64,000 bases of DNA, taken from positions 949,841 to 1,013,840 of the forward strand of contig CAADRB010000002.1 in the NCBI GenBank assembly GCA_900708905.1. Reading direction: 5' to 3'. This DNA is from Hymenolepis diminuta (Eukaryota > Platyhelminthes > Cestoda > Cyclophyllidea > Hymenolepididae). The notes beneath the pieces are model-generated. The model saw only the letters and a program-made list of their open reading frames with translations. It ran no database searches and had not been told where the DNA came from. This document shows, piece by piece, positions 11,698 to 25,700 of the stretch. The number at the start of each line of letters is the position of its first letter. Positions within the stretch are counted from its first letter, which is position 1. Both the position numbers and the translations under genes were made by a program.

Positions 11698-14600
11698 TCA
11701 TCGATCTTTCCTCGACTCCTCGGGAATAGTTGGCTTCGATTCCTCGATAGTTGACTCCAAAATTTTTTTTCGTACTGAAATAAACAAAGTAAGGTTCAGA
11801 AGCTGGATAATTGAAACCTCAGTCCACAGTATGACATCAAATACCTGCATTCCGACTGTATATAGACCTTGCTCTAGAAGTATCTTCATATTTAGCTGAA
11901 GCCAGCTGTTCCTCCATTTGTCTTCTATCAAACATTCGAGCTCTTCTAGCCTCTGCTCCGATAGCAGGCAAAGCTTCCTCAGGAACGTATAAGTCTTCTC
12001 CCTGCGCACAGCAAATACAATACAAAAGGCAAGACAGACAGCCCAGAGGGACGCCAAATGTTATCAAGGCAATGAGTGGTGAGGTTTGGATCATGTTCTA
12101 AAGAGATAGGTGGATGAGTTATAACTGGAAATTAGTTAGCTCACTTTGCAGGAGCTGAGGAAGTCAAAGCAGAAGCGACGAATCGAGACTAACCACCCCT
12201 TTCCACCATACATCTGAAGAAGAAACAACAGTTTAAGCTTAAAAGGTGAATCTAAGATTTTGATTATAAAGGCCGCCTATAAGAGCATATAGTGAAATGA
12301 TTAGGAATATCATGTCTTATGGGGCTGCTGATAGCCAATCACTATCACCATTGCACGTACTTGAAACCACAGCAAGAAGGTCGGCATGACATAGCTGGTG
12401 GGAGGGAACAAAGTATAGCCTAACTAATTGGCGAATATGCAGTTTTGCTAACTTTTAGTTGACTTATCAAAGTTGATGGGAAGATGGCAAACGCAGATGG
12501 TGCTGAAGAGGCCGGCTATCTTCACCATTCTCAAATTTTAAAAATAAATTGTAAAACAATAACTTCATTCTCAGCTACTTTTATTTGTCATCATTGATCT
12601 CGTTTTCCTTTTTACAACCTCCTGCTAGAACCAAGGCAGTAACTGGAAATGGCAGCTATATGTGATAAGTATTAGCTCTCAAAAGAATTGAAAGCAACTT
12701 CCCACCGAAAGCAGTTAAATCAAACTAAATTCAATGTCAAAGCTCCTAAAGGCACGAAAGTCATTGGTTAAAAGTCATCAGTCGTAAGTAGCACAGATAA
12801 ATACCGACCACTAATCAATGACCAAAATATGCCTAATGACCTTCAGTGATATCAAAACTTACTGGAATTCGTCCATTAGTTGCATCAATTAGAAAGTCAG
12901 TGACAAATTGCTTTTTCAAATTTCCCATTGTCTCAGGTTGAGAATAATAAGGGTGAAGCATCATAGTATGGTTAGTGGGAAAGAAGAGAAAAATATTGGG
13001 CGATTCCAAATCAGTCATGGCTAGACTGCTCAGGCCCGAGGCATCGACAGTCCATACAAACTTCAAGCGACTAGAACAAAAAGGAGAAATTAAATTTAGG
13101 TAAAAGCTGAATATTTACAACAACTGCTACTTCAGTAATTAAGTAGACAAGCAGCAAAGATCGTACTCCAATTATTCTAGACTTAGGGCTTCTCCGAAAA
13201 AAAACCTACAATTTCCAAACCTATTAAAAATCTTTTGATATTTTTAAAACCCGAAAGACCTCAAAGATTAAATTGACTATTGCCATTTGTTAGAGTAATA
13301 GTAGCAAGAAGAATTTCGACATCCTGGCAAATATACTTGTTCAGATTTCGAGGCACATAGACGTTTTGAGAATACGTCCCAGATAGGACTTCGCCTTTAG
13401 GCTGATAATGAGAAATCCTCCTGGAGATTCCAAGGAGAACTAAAAAGAAAGCTTACACAAAGTAATGAATGAGGCAAATCGATCAGGACACCAAGGAAGT
13501 CTTTGGTTTAATAGAATCGCCCGAGCTAAAATGGCCAATAGCATCAATCTTTGTCTCTAATAGTGAAAATCCCACAAGGGAATTCGAGTGAAAAGAATGA
13601 AATGCGATGCTGACAACTGCATGTGAATGTCCGCGGAAGAGAAAATAAAGATCTTGTATTATTAACGGTATTTTCGAGTGCAATAATCAACAAGGACTTC
13701 GAGTGTCCGATTTCTGGCTGCTTAAGACTTATAGATGAAAAATGTCATGCTTAATGCAGGCCCCAAATTCGGTGCGAGCCTCCTCAAAAAATGCAGAGCA
13801 TATGTTCTTCGGTCTAAAAAGAGAAGAATCAATTATTCCGAATTCCACGGACCAAAACTCCCTATTTCCCCTTTTCTAAAGCTATACATCCGATTGCTAG
13901 ATCAGTACATTGAATACTGTTTTTATTAATAAACGGACATATATTTCCAGATAGGACAAATCCAATTAATAATGCAGCAAAAAGTATTCTATAAAATCTA
14001 ACCGAAATATGAAATTGGGATAGAACAGAAAAGCACCGAGTGTGGATGCATATAGCAGGAAAATACTTGGGTGCAAATTAACTGTAACGAGTGAGAAAAC
14101 AGAGGAAAAATAACTTTGCGTTCAGAACTCATAACATACAGTCTCAAGGATTAAAGCAGGTCTCCCAAAGGATGAGAATATGCGATTTCCCATAAATCAT
14201 GACCGTACCACCTTGCATCTCTAGGGCATTAAAACATTTTCACTAAAATTTTACTTGAAATACTCCTCTATGACAATACATCCGAAGATTCCCTTTACTT
14301 CCTGTTAAAAGTAGCTTTACTAATCTCGTTTCTAGAGCTACGTGCAAAATTTTTCAAATTGATATTTAAAGGAGATGCCCAGCTAACCAGCTAACAGTCC
14401 AAATTTCGAAGTAAGAAATGGCACGTTGTGATTCCTAATTGAAAAGTTATCATATAACCATTCTTCTGCAGGTAACTATTGATCAACGTGGGAGTGGTTA
14501 CTTTATTCACTAAAAATGGAATCGGAGTACAAATAAAATGGTAATTAGTGTGGAAACAGTTTTACGTTATGATAGACCTTCACTCTCAATTTCCAATCCC

Positions 14601-17600
14601 ATGAAAACTTAATATTATTAGACTTCAGAATACTTAGAGAGCGGAATAACTTGAAGGATGAATCTTTCTTCTCCATAATATTTATCTTACATACTCTCTA
14701 ATCACCACGAAATTTGATTATCTTATCTTTATAGTAATGTCTGTAAACTTTTAACCTTTCCTGACCCAAGCACTCCATAGACAAACATCATGTGTCCTCA
14801 GCTGGCCTATTTCTCATCGATCGGAAAAGGTAAGCATACCTCGGACGATAGTAGCAGACACCGCTTAGTCGGCCCTGATATTAGCCAGTCTTGTTTGCAC
14901 TGGCCCTTCCTTTTCCTATAATCGTCCCGACCAATTAAAGCACGCATACAATCATATACTTATGCGTGTCGATTATAAATAGCCTCCATCAGACACACAC
15001 AGAACACACACCAAGGGACCCTAGCTCGTCCAACACATCTCCCGTTGCTCAATCCTTCTCCTCCAATTCCCTATTTTCCCTTGAGACTCTGTACTGAGCT
15101 TTGTTCAATACAACCTGGTCAACACAATCCTTGGTGTTCTTTTTCTTTCATTTACTGTTAGCCATCTGCCGGTACATGCTGGTGACCCTCAAAAATCTGG
15201 TGGCCCTCTACAAACTGGTGACTCTGCCACTACAAACTTGAGACGCCAAAGATGCGTGTTGAAAATGTGAACTGTCCTCGCAAACTAGGCAATTTTTCGA
15301 TTCAGTAGTCCAGGCTGGTGAAAAAAGCTTCTAAAAATGTGAAAATCGTCGGTAAGCCTCACTAGGATCAATCATATCGGAAAAATGTATGCAAATAAGG
15401 AATTATACGTAAAGGCTAAAGGCTTAAAAACACAATTTATATACACAAAAATTCTTTTTAAATATTAAACAGATTATTTTTCCGGACAGAATTAAGGCGA
15501 CAGCACTGGAATGTAAAATGTAAGGAACTAAAACACTGTAAAAACTGACGTACAACAACCATTTGTTGCGATAGGAAATTTACGAAATTCAATCAGAAAA
15601 TGTAAAAAAAATCTATTAGACGACTTCGTTACTCAGGCGATAGCTTTTCCAGTCACTATTCGTGCGTCCTCAACCTTGGGAATGAAATTCCTTAAAATTA
15701 TACTACCGACAAACGGTAAAGTAATCAATAATTCATGCCTATTTGTATACATTTCAGGTATTGTCTTATTAGAGAGAACCGACGTTTTTCTCCTCCCTTC
15801 AGGTCTGAATAATTGCAGATTTGTATCGAGTTATTACTGTATGGTTTATCAAATCTTGGTCTACAACTGCATCGTTACCATAAAGAACACCATGACAAAT
15901 TGCAAAACATACAATTTATCTATAAACGGAAGGAAAATGAAATGAAAGCTTTCAAAGAGTAGCGATCCGTAAAAATTATCAACCCACATATTCGACGAAG
16001 GATTGAAATTCGTGAACGCCAATTCTCTTCCAATCTTTTTGAAACTAAAACAGGGAAACAAATTAGCTTTAGGAAATAAGAAGCTATTTCAAATTTTCTT
16101 TAATGTTACTTCAACATACACTTCAGTGGAATCCGATACGTGGTCGACAAGGAATACACAGATAAGGGTTGAGTCGTCAAACTGTGCGTGGCGTAAATCG
16201 TAGGCATTAATGTAACCAAAGGCTGGATTTCTATTTTGCTCCACGAAGTTCTTTATCTGTTGTTGTATGTCAACTAAATAAGCAGTAATACAGAGGATAA
16301 GACTGCCAATATGTGATTACTTGGAAACATCCGCCAAGTATAGGAAGAAAGCCCGTAACAGAAATGCGTCGAGGCGATTAACGTACTCACCAACGAAGTC
16401 AGAGGTCACTGGGAAAGTCTGACTAATAAACGGAATGGCAGAATTCCAGTTTCTCACCAAGGAGGCTCAATGATACTGCTTCTCTACCCCAGATAAGTAT
16501 TAGGAAACTCTTTCTTACGATTGAAAGTAACTTAATCTCTGATTCGCAATCATATTTTTTCTAGAAGCCCTCATTCATGCATAAATTGCAGCGTGATAAT
16601 TCGTTTCAATATACTACAAATATTCCTACTATTCTGCAACAAGTTAATTTTCATTTCGTTCCCATTTTGCGTCTGACTTATCGTTCCTTATAACATGGCT
16701 TTTTCCCAACAGAAACAGACTTCAATTTAATCTCAAATTTTACTATCGAATAAACGAAGCTCGTTTCAGTCAGAAAAAATAATTAAATTCCAACCATTAG
16801 TTAAAAAGTATTGCTTATCAGATAGTGCCTCGCAGACAGGAAAAAAATTACATCCCGGTAGAATTATAACAAAATATGACTCATCGTTACAATGTTTTAA
16901 GAATAGGATAAACAACCTATTTATATTTAATCTATTCGGAAAGTATATATTTCAAAGACTAATTTTTTTGTCTTCTGCTTGACAGTTGGCACTTAACATA
17001 TGTCAGTGGGTCTAGAGTTAATCTTCGCAATTTTTGATCGCTAATCTATAGCTATGGAAATGTGAGTTACACCACCATTCTATCCTTTAAATACTCTGTA
17101 TGCTTTTCATACGCGCTGTTAAGAAAATGTAAAAGAACACAAAGCCTTGTTCAAGAATGCCGATACCCAGCGCAACTCATCCAACATCCATCTAAGCTAA
17201 GTTTCAAATGGTCTCAAATGGGAAAGTTTTATTATTATTATTTTATTACTTATGGTTGTCTATTTATTGCCCTTTCCTCTCTCACACTAACTGTAATATT
17301 AAAAACTCTGCATCTCCCCATCCAACTAATAATTCCATAAGAACATTAAATGATCATCTTCTATAATAAAATAGACTAAATAGTGAGATTTCTACAAACA
17401 CTGACAGAACGTGGTGAAGATTAAATTGTCGGCATACCAAATTACATATTGTCCAACTCGTTACATTAATATTAATCAAAGCGATAGGTTAATAGTAAAC
17501 ATATCAACGTCAAGTAGTAAAGAGTTTAAGTTACTACGTGAAGAAATACGGAGAAGTTACAATAGAGATTATAAACGTTAGAAAAAAAAGCAAACGTTGT

Positions 17601-19465
17601 TTTAACTTACTGCCTTTTTTCGGTTCAAACAGCCTTTTTCCACCATCTTTGTAGACAAAAATTTCACCTACTTCGGCCTTTTCTTTCAGATGATAGAAAG
17701 GCAACAGCAATCTATATTCCTCAGCAGTAACATTATAGGCTTCCTAAATGTCGTCAAAAGTACGAACTAGTATGACATATACTATTAAAAATAGCACGGA
17801 TATACATATTGGTAGAATGGTTCACTTACCCAAAGAGTTCCAGAATCCAATCCACGATAAAGGAAGAATACAGCATCGTAATGTTCTTCAACTTTTTTCT
17901 TCAATGTGTCCACGTTGGCCAGCTTCTCAACAGGAGGTCTAGGAGGTGATAGGGAGAATTAGGAATGAAGGTACTGTCTCAACTTACCCTAGAACACTCT
18001 CGACAAAGGAGACAACATTTTTGGCCGTACGCTCACCATTGAAATTGTAGGACTTCCCACCTATGAATCTGAAAAATGTGAATAGGAAAATATTTATAAA
18101 ACCAGTCCATCCTTAAAGAGACATTTGATGTCATCACAAAAAAAGCACGTAAAAGCATGTTAACTAGTCTGCGTTCTTAAAATTATTTTCATCATGATGA
18201 GGCCATAAAAAATTTGCAGGAACAGACCAGCATATAGAATTTATTTCTATGGAAAACTCATCAAACGAACATCTCGTGCCTGTACACTTTGCTTAACTTT
18301 ATAAGTCTCACCTTTTCCACTCGTAATCTTCTGATATTTAGAAGTTAAAAGCCGTATGTAATATCTTTACCATAGTAGAAAAATTTATTATTAAATAAAA
18401 AAACTATTTGAATGCAACAAGTTTGTGAAAAAGAATAAAGAAGAGAATGTCTCCATGATTCCGACCTATAGAACTAAATATCACCAGTCAAGGCTGGGAA
18501 AGAACGTCAAAATGAAAAGAAATAAATTATACAGTTCTGCAGACCTCTGTTCTATAGTTCGAAGCCTATGAAACCGTTGGTCAAATTCATTTCCTCATTA
18601 AAATCATTGAATTAATAAATTTATAAAATAAAGAATGCAAAACCACTAATCCAAAAGTATAAAAGTAGATTAATTATGCAGAACACCCATTTAGAATGTA
18701 CACTAATAAAAAAATAGGTTCAAGTCTCATATCCGCAAGAACTAAGTTTGAAATACGTATCTGTCCATATTTCGTTTTATTCTAGACCACCAATAGAAGT
18801 CGAGAGTAAAAACAAGGCAAATGGGAGAATTTTGATTAATGATGAAAATCTACCGATAGATAGCTATATGTCACCTTATTCAGCATAGAATAAATAAAGA
18901 ATTTTCATGCATTTCAGGATAATTGGTGTAAATACAGATTAAGAGCGCGCATAAATAGGTTGACTTATGCCTTTTCTACTTGTATTTGTCAACTGATAAT
19001 AAGAAATTCATGAAAGACGATAAGCTAAAAAGAACACCTGAATATCATTACATTATAAATTGGTATATTAGTACGTTTGAAACTGCTTCGTTTATTCGTA
19101 ACTAAATTTATGTTTTCCCTCCTCAGTTCTGGACTTCTGATAACTAAAAGAATACGCATAATTGTTTCGGATTTATATCTATAAAGTACTCGTCTAGGAA
19201 GTAACTGCAGCTTACAGAAGAACGGTAGGATACCCTCGGACTTGAGCAAAGGAAGCTTCTGAGGGAAAGCGAGTGCCATCTATTCGAGCGACGATTAATC
19301 TGGGTGCGACCTTCCCCAATGTTTCAGCTGCCTTGGAATAAGGTCCCTCAAATCGCTGGCAGTACCCACACCATGGTGCGTAGAACTAATAAATTAATGA
19401 GATGAAAAATAAGTTTTACCTTAACAAGGGCACCACCAGGGGAAGTAATGGCCTTTGTAAAAGTT
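11698..19465 (-). CDS. TMX3: TMX3-like transmembrane thioredoxin / protein disulfide isomerase (5' exon missing)
   Basis: ER membrane oxidoreductase that makes or rearranges disulfides in the lumen. Exons in transcript order: 19420-19465, 19216-19385, 17988-18068, 17830-17938, 17611-17743, 16120-16273, 12863-13070, 12145-12213, 11845-12097, 11698-11774. They join in frame to about 433 codons; human TMX3 has 454 including its signal peptide. The thioredoxin domain holds the active site (FYAPWCGYCQRFEGPYSK, a CGYC motif) and the cis-Pro loop (RGYPTVL). Later parts follow TMX3 order: FVYKDGG, the FLVDH segment, then SPLIALITFGVPLGC leading into one membrane helix, and a charged cytosolic tail. 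The tail ends SRKDR, with basic residues at -3 and -4, resembling a dilysine-type ER retrieval signal. The intron 19386-19419 is only 34 nt. The signal-peptide exon should lie upstream of 19465 and was not found. The splice 16120 to 13070 is in frame, but a small exon could be missing there. The gene diverges from the SMPDL3-like gene. Confidence 0.85.
11845..12097 (-). CDS. TMX3: TMX3-like transmembrane exon
   Basis: Encodes the SSPLMGCFLFGLPLG-type segment of TMX3 in the form SPLIALITFGVPLGCLSC, a Cys-rich helix end, and a charged cytosolic region (EARRARMFDRRQMEEQL). This is the strongest evidence that the gene is TMX3 and not another PDI. Confidence 0.85.
13071..16119. other. Large TMX3-like intron carrying an apparent LTR repeat
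   Basis: A 3-kb intron of the minus-strand gene. It contains the repeat at 14650-15200. Short open stretches on both strands (13483-13683, 13735-13929, 15676-15945) have no recognisable homology. A small TMX3 exon could be hidden here, since human TMX3 has about 20 more residues at this junction. Confidence 0.5.
14650..15200 (+). mobile_element. Apparent LTR-retrotransposon remnant (5' LTR-like)
   Basis: From about 14650 onward the sequence matches the reverse complement of 38190-38750 over some 500 bp. A stretch from TGTCCTCA at 14793 to GGTACA at 15176 has the TG...CA ends of an LTR and contains a TATA-like TATAAAT at 14974. TGGTGACCCT follows at 15180, resembling the start of a tRNA-Trp primer-binding site known from CsRn1-type flatworm Gypsy elements; only nine bases agree. 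The homology reaches upstream of the TG, so the LTR edge is uncertain. No gag or pol is visible. Confidence 0.5.
19216..19385 (-). CDS. TMX3: TMX3-like exon with the CGYC active site
   Basis: This 170-nt exon starts at the FYAPWCGYC motif and ends just after the cis-Pro element RGYPTV. WCGxC plus a YPT cis-proline about 50 residues later is the hallmark of a redox-active thioredoxin fold. Gly-Tyr between the cysteines differs from the Gly-His of human TMX3. Confidence 0.9.
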
Positions 19466-22400
19466 CTAGAACAAAATAATTCATTGATAAATGCAAAACT
19501 ACTCTGAACTAAGTTCGATAACCCTGTCATTATGAGCTGAAACCCAACTGGACAAAAGAATAATTAATATCTCAATTGCAAATCCGGACATCTAAAGTGA
19601 CAAAGGACAAAATACGCATATATATTTATTTAAGAGAATAAGCTATAATTTAACAAAATAAAAACAAGAATAAATGTTTATGGTAGTGAAAGATTGTACC
19701 AAAGTTTCGCAAAAAAAGATCATTTAATAAATTGCAAATATATAAACACTGCATTATGAAGAACTTCCAAAAATAAAGAATATACTTGAAAGTATTATTA
19801 TACTAGCCGCGGATTTTCAGCCAATCAAAACGTAGGTCAAGTTGACATTCAAGTTATTTATACTGGTGATATAAAGCGCATGTGTCGATAATTTCATAAA
19901 ATATTAAAATTTTCGTATTTCATTAACACAATACTGTTAGTATGGGATTTTTATATTTGATGATAGTACGACTGCCCGCTAAGACGGGGATAATTTTGCA
20001 AATAACTATTTCGTATGTAAAACTGCCATAAAATCGTTTTGGTGTAAAGATAATACGTATAATAAAGCATCTCCATTCCGCATTATTTGTGTCAATTATC
20101 ATTCTAGGTCTGATATTTTTATGTTGAACGTCCCAGTTGCGAGCCCAGGAAGACGCTTTAATCTAGAAGTAAAATAAAATCATCATTATTTAATGTTTTT
20201 ATCCTGACGACTTGTAAATAATTTAATTTCACAAAGAAACGCGGTTAAAGTTTACGCCCAGTATGAAGGGAATTTTTTGATAAAGTGATCAAATAAAATA
20301 AAACTGACAATACAACTGTGAGTCTTCAAGATTGTGAAGTAGCATGATCGGATGTCAAAAACCATAATGAATATGAGCGCCATGTTTATTCCACAATTTC
20401 TAGCTGCTGCCATCTTAGAAGATGTTAAATTAACTAATAAAGCCCCATATCCTACACTCAGCATACTATCATACTGAAAGCCAGCGAACTTTTATAAAAT
20501 CAGCATTGTTCCATCGTCTGATTTCAGGATACAGATGCATACACGTGTCCGATAAAGACAATAAATCCCTAGATTGGATATAAAAATCGAAGTTTAAAGA
20601 AGTGCATAATTATATAAAGGGAATGCCTTTTTACAATTACCTTATCAAGCCTCTGGTTACTCATCTCGACTTTAAATTTACTATCTACATATGATTCAGG
20701 GATAGCATGATGAGCATAAATTGTTACACTCCAGATATCATAAAAGTATAAGTCCGAAAAGTGATTATCGCAAGTAATAGTGATGCTTCTTGCATTTACC
20801 TACAAATTAATTTAGATATTCAAAATAAAATCAGTTTTCAAGCCAATTAGAGAAGTTCATATTTTTAACAGATAGTAACTGGATAAGTGCAAGGAACAGG
20901 GCGTCACTTTTTTGAAACATCAATTACAAAAAACCCAGTTAAGAAAAAGTAAAATTGGTCTGACTCCCAGTTCATTTTTCGGCATAATTTATTGACCATT
21001 TTTATCATTAGTTTAAGTTTCGATTGGCTGGGGAAGATTGAACCTAATAAGATCTGTCCTTCTCTGTAGAATACCATAATTGACACTTAGATTTTCTAAG
21101 ACATTGCACTAGTTACAAGTACAATCCGGCAACTCCATAATAAAGAGCCATTCACACCACCATGTCAAAACAAGACCCAAATTAAAACAGTAATTTAAAC
21201 AAATTCGTTCGAATGAAAGGGAATTGAAGGTGGAATAAAAAGAATCATATGATATTTATTTTCCTATTTGTAGCCGTACTATTTATTGATATTAATTACA
21301 TTTTCATAATCGATGTTTCAGAATATGGTTGCCCAAATTACGAACCAGCTAGTAATTTGTGATCCACTTCGCCCTAGTATTATCATGATGATTACGTGGA
21401 GATTTCACCTGAATGGCGTCATCATGGCTTGTAAATTTCATGTAGCAGACAATCTAATGCAGTGATTCCCCTTCGATTATGTATTGTATTTCTAAATATC
21501 TTTTAATCATTATCCTTGCTGGATATCTTCAAAGAAATAAAGTTTTAAATTTTTAGATTGCACTTTTACTTCAGGAAAGGAAGCTTCAGTAAAAGTACTG
21601 GAAAGTGTGAATGTCTGAGTAGCTACTCCCCTCTAGATTTATCCCTCGTTACGTTATTATTCTTCATTTATTCTACAGAGTGCAGATGGAAATCAACACC
21701 TGGCGATCGGAAACGATAAAATCTTGACAACATCATCTGCATACGATCCAGGTGTATGTGCATATGTTTGCACATAAATACCTGCACAACTGCCCGATCA
21801 TCACGTGAAGGCATCAGTGACAGATATCTTGGAAAGAAACATTTAGATATAAACCTTAATTTATCAATAAATTGGGACGGCATTCTCTGTCGCATCCTAA
21901 CTGATCTAGTGTCATGAGTAACTTTAGTCATGCGTCCTTGTCTATTTATGTTTTAATTTTATCATTTCCATGAAGCCAATTCACATTTTACTTTGTTTTA
22001 ACCGTTGTAATGTCCTACGAACCTGGCTCTTTCATGTCCACACGTGAAAATTAACTGTTTAGGCGTTCACTGAAAGGGCTCCCGCATTTCTTTTTTATTG
22101 AATCCGCCACGAATGCACTGAGATTTACACCTCGTCAGTCAAAATGAATTTCCTTGTTGGTTCTTTACACATTAAATAATTACTGTTACTAGGGTTATTT
22201 ATATCAGTTGATGCTAGCCAATTTCTTTGGGAAAGAAACGTTATCAATATTTGATCTTGAAGAACAACCATTAATACTGACTCCGATTATTAGGTAATCA
22301 CCCGAAAAATTATGTTTTTTATTTATTTCCGCTCGTTCTGCTGGTGTCTGAATTAATTAAGATCTAAGGATTGAAAAGTTAGAGACTTTAAGGCCACGGC

Positions 22401-22712
22401 TTTGGCAAGAGACAAACATCAAATAACGAGTTCCATTAATACAAAAATGGAAATTTATGGAGCCTTAATTTAAATATCAAATGATACAAAAATCACTTTA
22501 ATACAATTAATTTAATTTAATAATTTTGGTTATTTGTTAGGCCATAATATAATGTATAATATATTGTAATTGCTTCATGAGATAAACTTTAACTATATAT
22601 ATTCTGTTGCCTTAAAATTCACGCGGCCAAATTAATAGGACCAATTGAATATGTGCAATAGATTCGTTCTTTCTAATTTGATATTTATATAAATGTGATT
22701 TTAAAATTGGTC
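19466..22712. other. Divergent intergenic region between TMX3-like and SMPDL3-like genes
   Basis: Should hold the TMX3 signal-peptide exon (minus strand, exit phase 2) and both promoters. I could not identify either. Minus-strand open stretches at 20252-20464, 20904-21086 and 21668-21931 do not look like a signal peptide with a matching donor. Otherwise AT-rich non-coding sequence. Confidence 0.4.
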
Positions 22713-22794
22713 ATGGAATATCCCGTTATTAGTAATTTGTTTGCCGTATTGCTAATCTGTATATCGCTGCCATCGAAGGCCCATGTCCATAATG
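22713..22794 (+). CDS. SMPDL3: Signal-peptide exon of the SMPDL3-like gene
   Basis: ATG followed by 27 codons and one base, ending AAT G|GTAAGT. The encoded MEYPVISNLFAVLLICISLP is a clear signal peptide. Joined to 26796 it restores a Gly codon and gives HNGLFWHFSDVHVD, the normal start of the catalytic domain. The 4-kb distance is unusual, but phase, function and strong donor all agree. Confidence 0.88.
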
Positions 22795-25700
22795 GTAAGT
22801 GATCGTTCAATATACCTGATATTTCTATAATTTTCGTTAAGTTAAGTGAATTTACTTTTAATGTTTCGGATCTTCGCGTTTTAAGTCTGTTTTATTCATC
22901 TTAACTGTTCCCATTTATTTTTCATACTCTCCAGGTGCGCCTAACAAACTAGAAGGATTTTAAAAGCTTTCTTCATATGATACTTGTTTTTGATTTAGCA
23001 GATAGTTATGAGGTGCCGTAAAGGCACTGCTGACAGTTTCACATCGGTATTTGATATTTCTGCCTATACCTAAGCTTCATTAATTTTACTTTTCCTGTAA
23101 TCTGTTTTAAGAACCTCGATATTTTGACGTTTTTGTGCTCCACTGTCTCTAAATTGCGTTGAAATTTAAACTATTAAGCAACATTTCGCAAGGCATATCC
23201 CGAACCGAGGGAGCACTTATTATTTTCACGTTATTTTATTGACAAAACAGAATTTTCTTCGATTTTATCCTTTAGACCTTGGCCCAATCAATTAGATGAG
23301 ACGGTTACAAACGCCTTTCCAATTTGATGCAATTGTAAATATGCCTTGTCTGATTTTACTGATTTCGTTGTCCAGTGCAAATTGGGTCACCCTTGGAGGT
23401 CTTGGGGTCTCACTGATTAATGAAGAGGAGAGGAATGAAATAGGACCTATCCAATCATAGTACTGTTGAATGCGTAGGGTAGATTAGTCCTTTTAGGTAT
23501 AAGTTTATTGATATAGCTAATTAAATACCCATTTAGGTCATGCACTATTTATTTGACCTTTTAATGACTGCATCTGATCACTTGGAAATGAACAGCTTCT
23601 ACTATTCGCTTCACAGCTTGAATTTCCCATTAGTTTGTCATTTTTTGTGAGGCATCCACCAGTTTCAATCAACCGGAATGATGAAAAATAGAAGGAGAGG
23701 TTTGTGTGTTCGCACACAATACGCGTCAGGGCATATCTGTCAACTGCGGGTATATTTGGCAATCGGTCTGTGCACAGTATCGTTCTCTAGACACTGTGCC
23801 AAAGTAAACCGGTTTCTTTTTTCACTCCTTACCTCTCTTGCTTGTTGGGCGCGAGTGATCCTAATAGCACCCTTTATATGTTTGTGCTGATTTTTTAATG
23901 TCTAAACTTTGTAAAATTAGGCGTTTCTTTTGGAGCACGCTGATTTCACATAACCTAGTCCATTCGAATAACTTCAAAAGGAAGTGAGGAGAAATCATCT
24001 TTGGATTTTTATTGAAGAAACTTTTGTTTGATTGTCCTTTCTTGGACAAATCTAATTTTAGAACAAACAATGCGTACTTGCTTAGCAAACATGGTCTGGT
24101 AAATGAAAAAGACACTCATTTCGTTTTTGAACGTTCGTTTACTTTTGGCAAATATCGTTTGAAGATTTTTGTTAGATTACTAGGATTTTACTGTAAACTA
24201 GAAGATATTTGTTAAACTTTCGCATTAAAATATGGTTCTTTGGTTATTCTGATTGTTCTGATACCGACTATGTTATGTATTGATTTTTTCGCTGAATGTA
24301 GTTAGGGTACGGTGAACTTGGTGAGGACATTTTTGCATGTATTAGGTTTCGTTGATTGTATAAAAATTGTTTCGTAAATTAATCACCTTGTTATTACTTT
24401 AATAACTTAATGAATCATTTCCATTGAACTGACTCAATAAAACTAACATATACCCTGTGATTTGATAAGTCAGGACCTATCTCCTCATGAGAACAATCAC
24501 GAAAACTTTAATTCGTCTGTGTTCTTTTCATTGAAATGTTTTTTGTTTTAAATAAATTAGTCCTGACAAATATGAATGAGATCGATCGCTTAGTTGAATC
24601 AGGTTAATAAACTTGAGCATTCTGATGTCTAGATCTAGCTCGAATTAGGTCACCATTTGTTTTTGAAACTGGTGGATTTAGTACAGGTTTCATGTATGTG
24701 ATAGCTTGTTACTTGAATCCTGTGGTGTTCTTCACTCGGATTCCCGCTTGCCTACTCAAAGAGATGCAATTAACACAACGAACTAAATTGATATCTAGTC
24801 AAGATGTTTTATCTACTGGTCTTTGTATGTAGTTCTCAAAACACCACAATGTCTTTCTTAAGATCGTTTTCGAATCTTTCTACTGTGATGCTAAACATTA
24901 TGGATGATTAATCCACTTTCCATCGGTATAAGAAAACTGATATCGATATCTTTCTGTTAAGCATACTGAAGCATATACTGTTATGGTATACTGAAGAGCT
25001 ATCAGTTTTGTGCTATCCTGAGATGTTTGAGAAGTCAACTCTAACCGTTTTTATCGATAACTCAGACTTTGGTGCACAATCTCAATGCTGCTTATAAAGA
25101 AATGCTGAATTATTCTAAATTAAAGAAAGTTTTTAAAATTTAGCTCAACTGCATTGACATCGATTGTACTATTGCTTTTTGATCTAGCGATTGGGTACAA
25201 GTGAACTTAACAAGGACAATTTGTATGTGATTGTTGTGTTCGGTAGCAAGCTTTTTAAGTTAAAAAATGGGATTCTTGAAGTTGCTTTTTTGTTGGATTG
25301 TGTTCTGGTAGTTTTTGTAAATGGCATGACTCAGAATAGTCATTAGTCACTGATCTTTATTGACTAACTTTTGCTCTTTTACAGAATATTCTTTTCTTGT
25401 TTTACTGATATTATCAGTCAGGTCCATAAATTGGAGCATGTTAGAGTCTAATTGTAGAAGCCATTTGCTTTCTAATTAGATTCCTCAAATGGTTGTTAAC
25501 TCAATAGAGTTTATTCACAAACCGGTGTTAGCAAACTACAGATGGTCCCTTTATCCACTGTCGTTTAATAGGCTAGACAACCAGTGAACAAGTTATTTTC
25601 AAAGGTTTTGACTGAATTCCACTTTGCTTTTGTTTATCTTTTTTTAGGCTAAATTGTTTAAGCAAGTGGGCTGTAAATCTTGTTTTTTTTTGTCATTTAG

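Noticed and set aside
16420..16460. Possible extra TMX3 exon around TFPVTSDFV on the minus strand
   Set aside because: It has AG and GT borders, but its phase does not fit between exons 17611-17743 and 16120-16273, which already join in frame.
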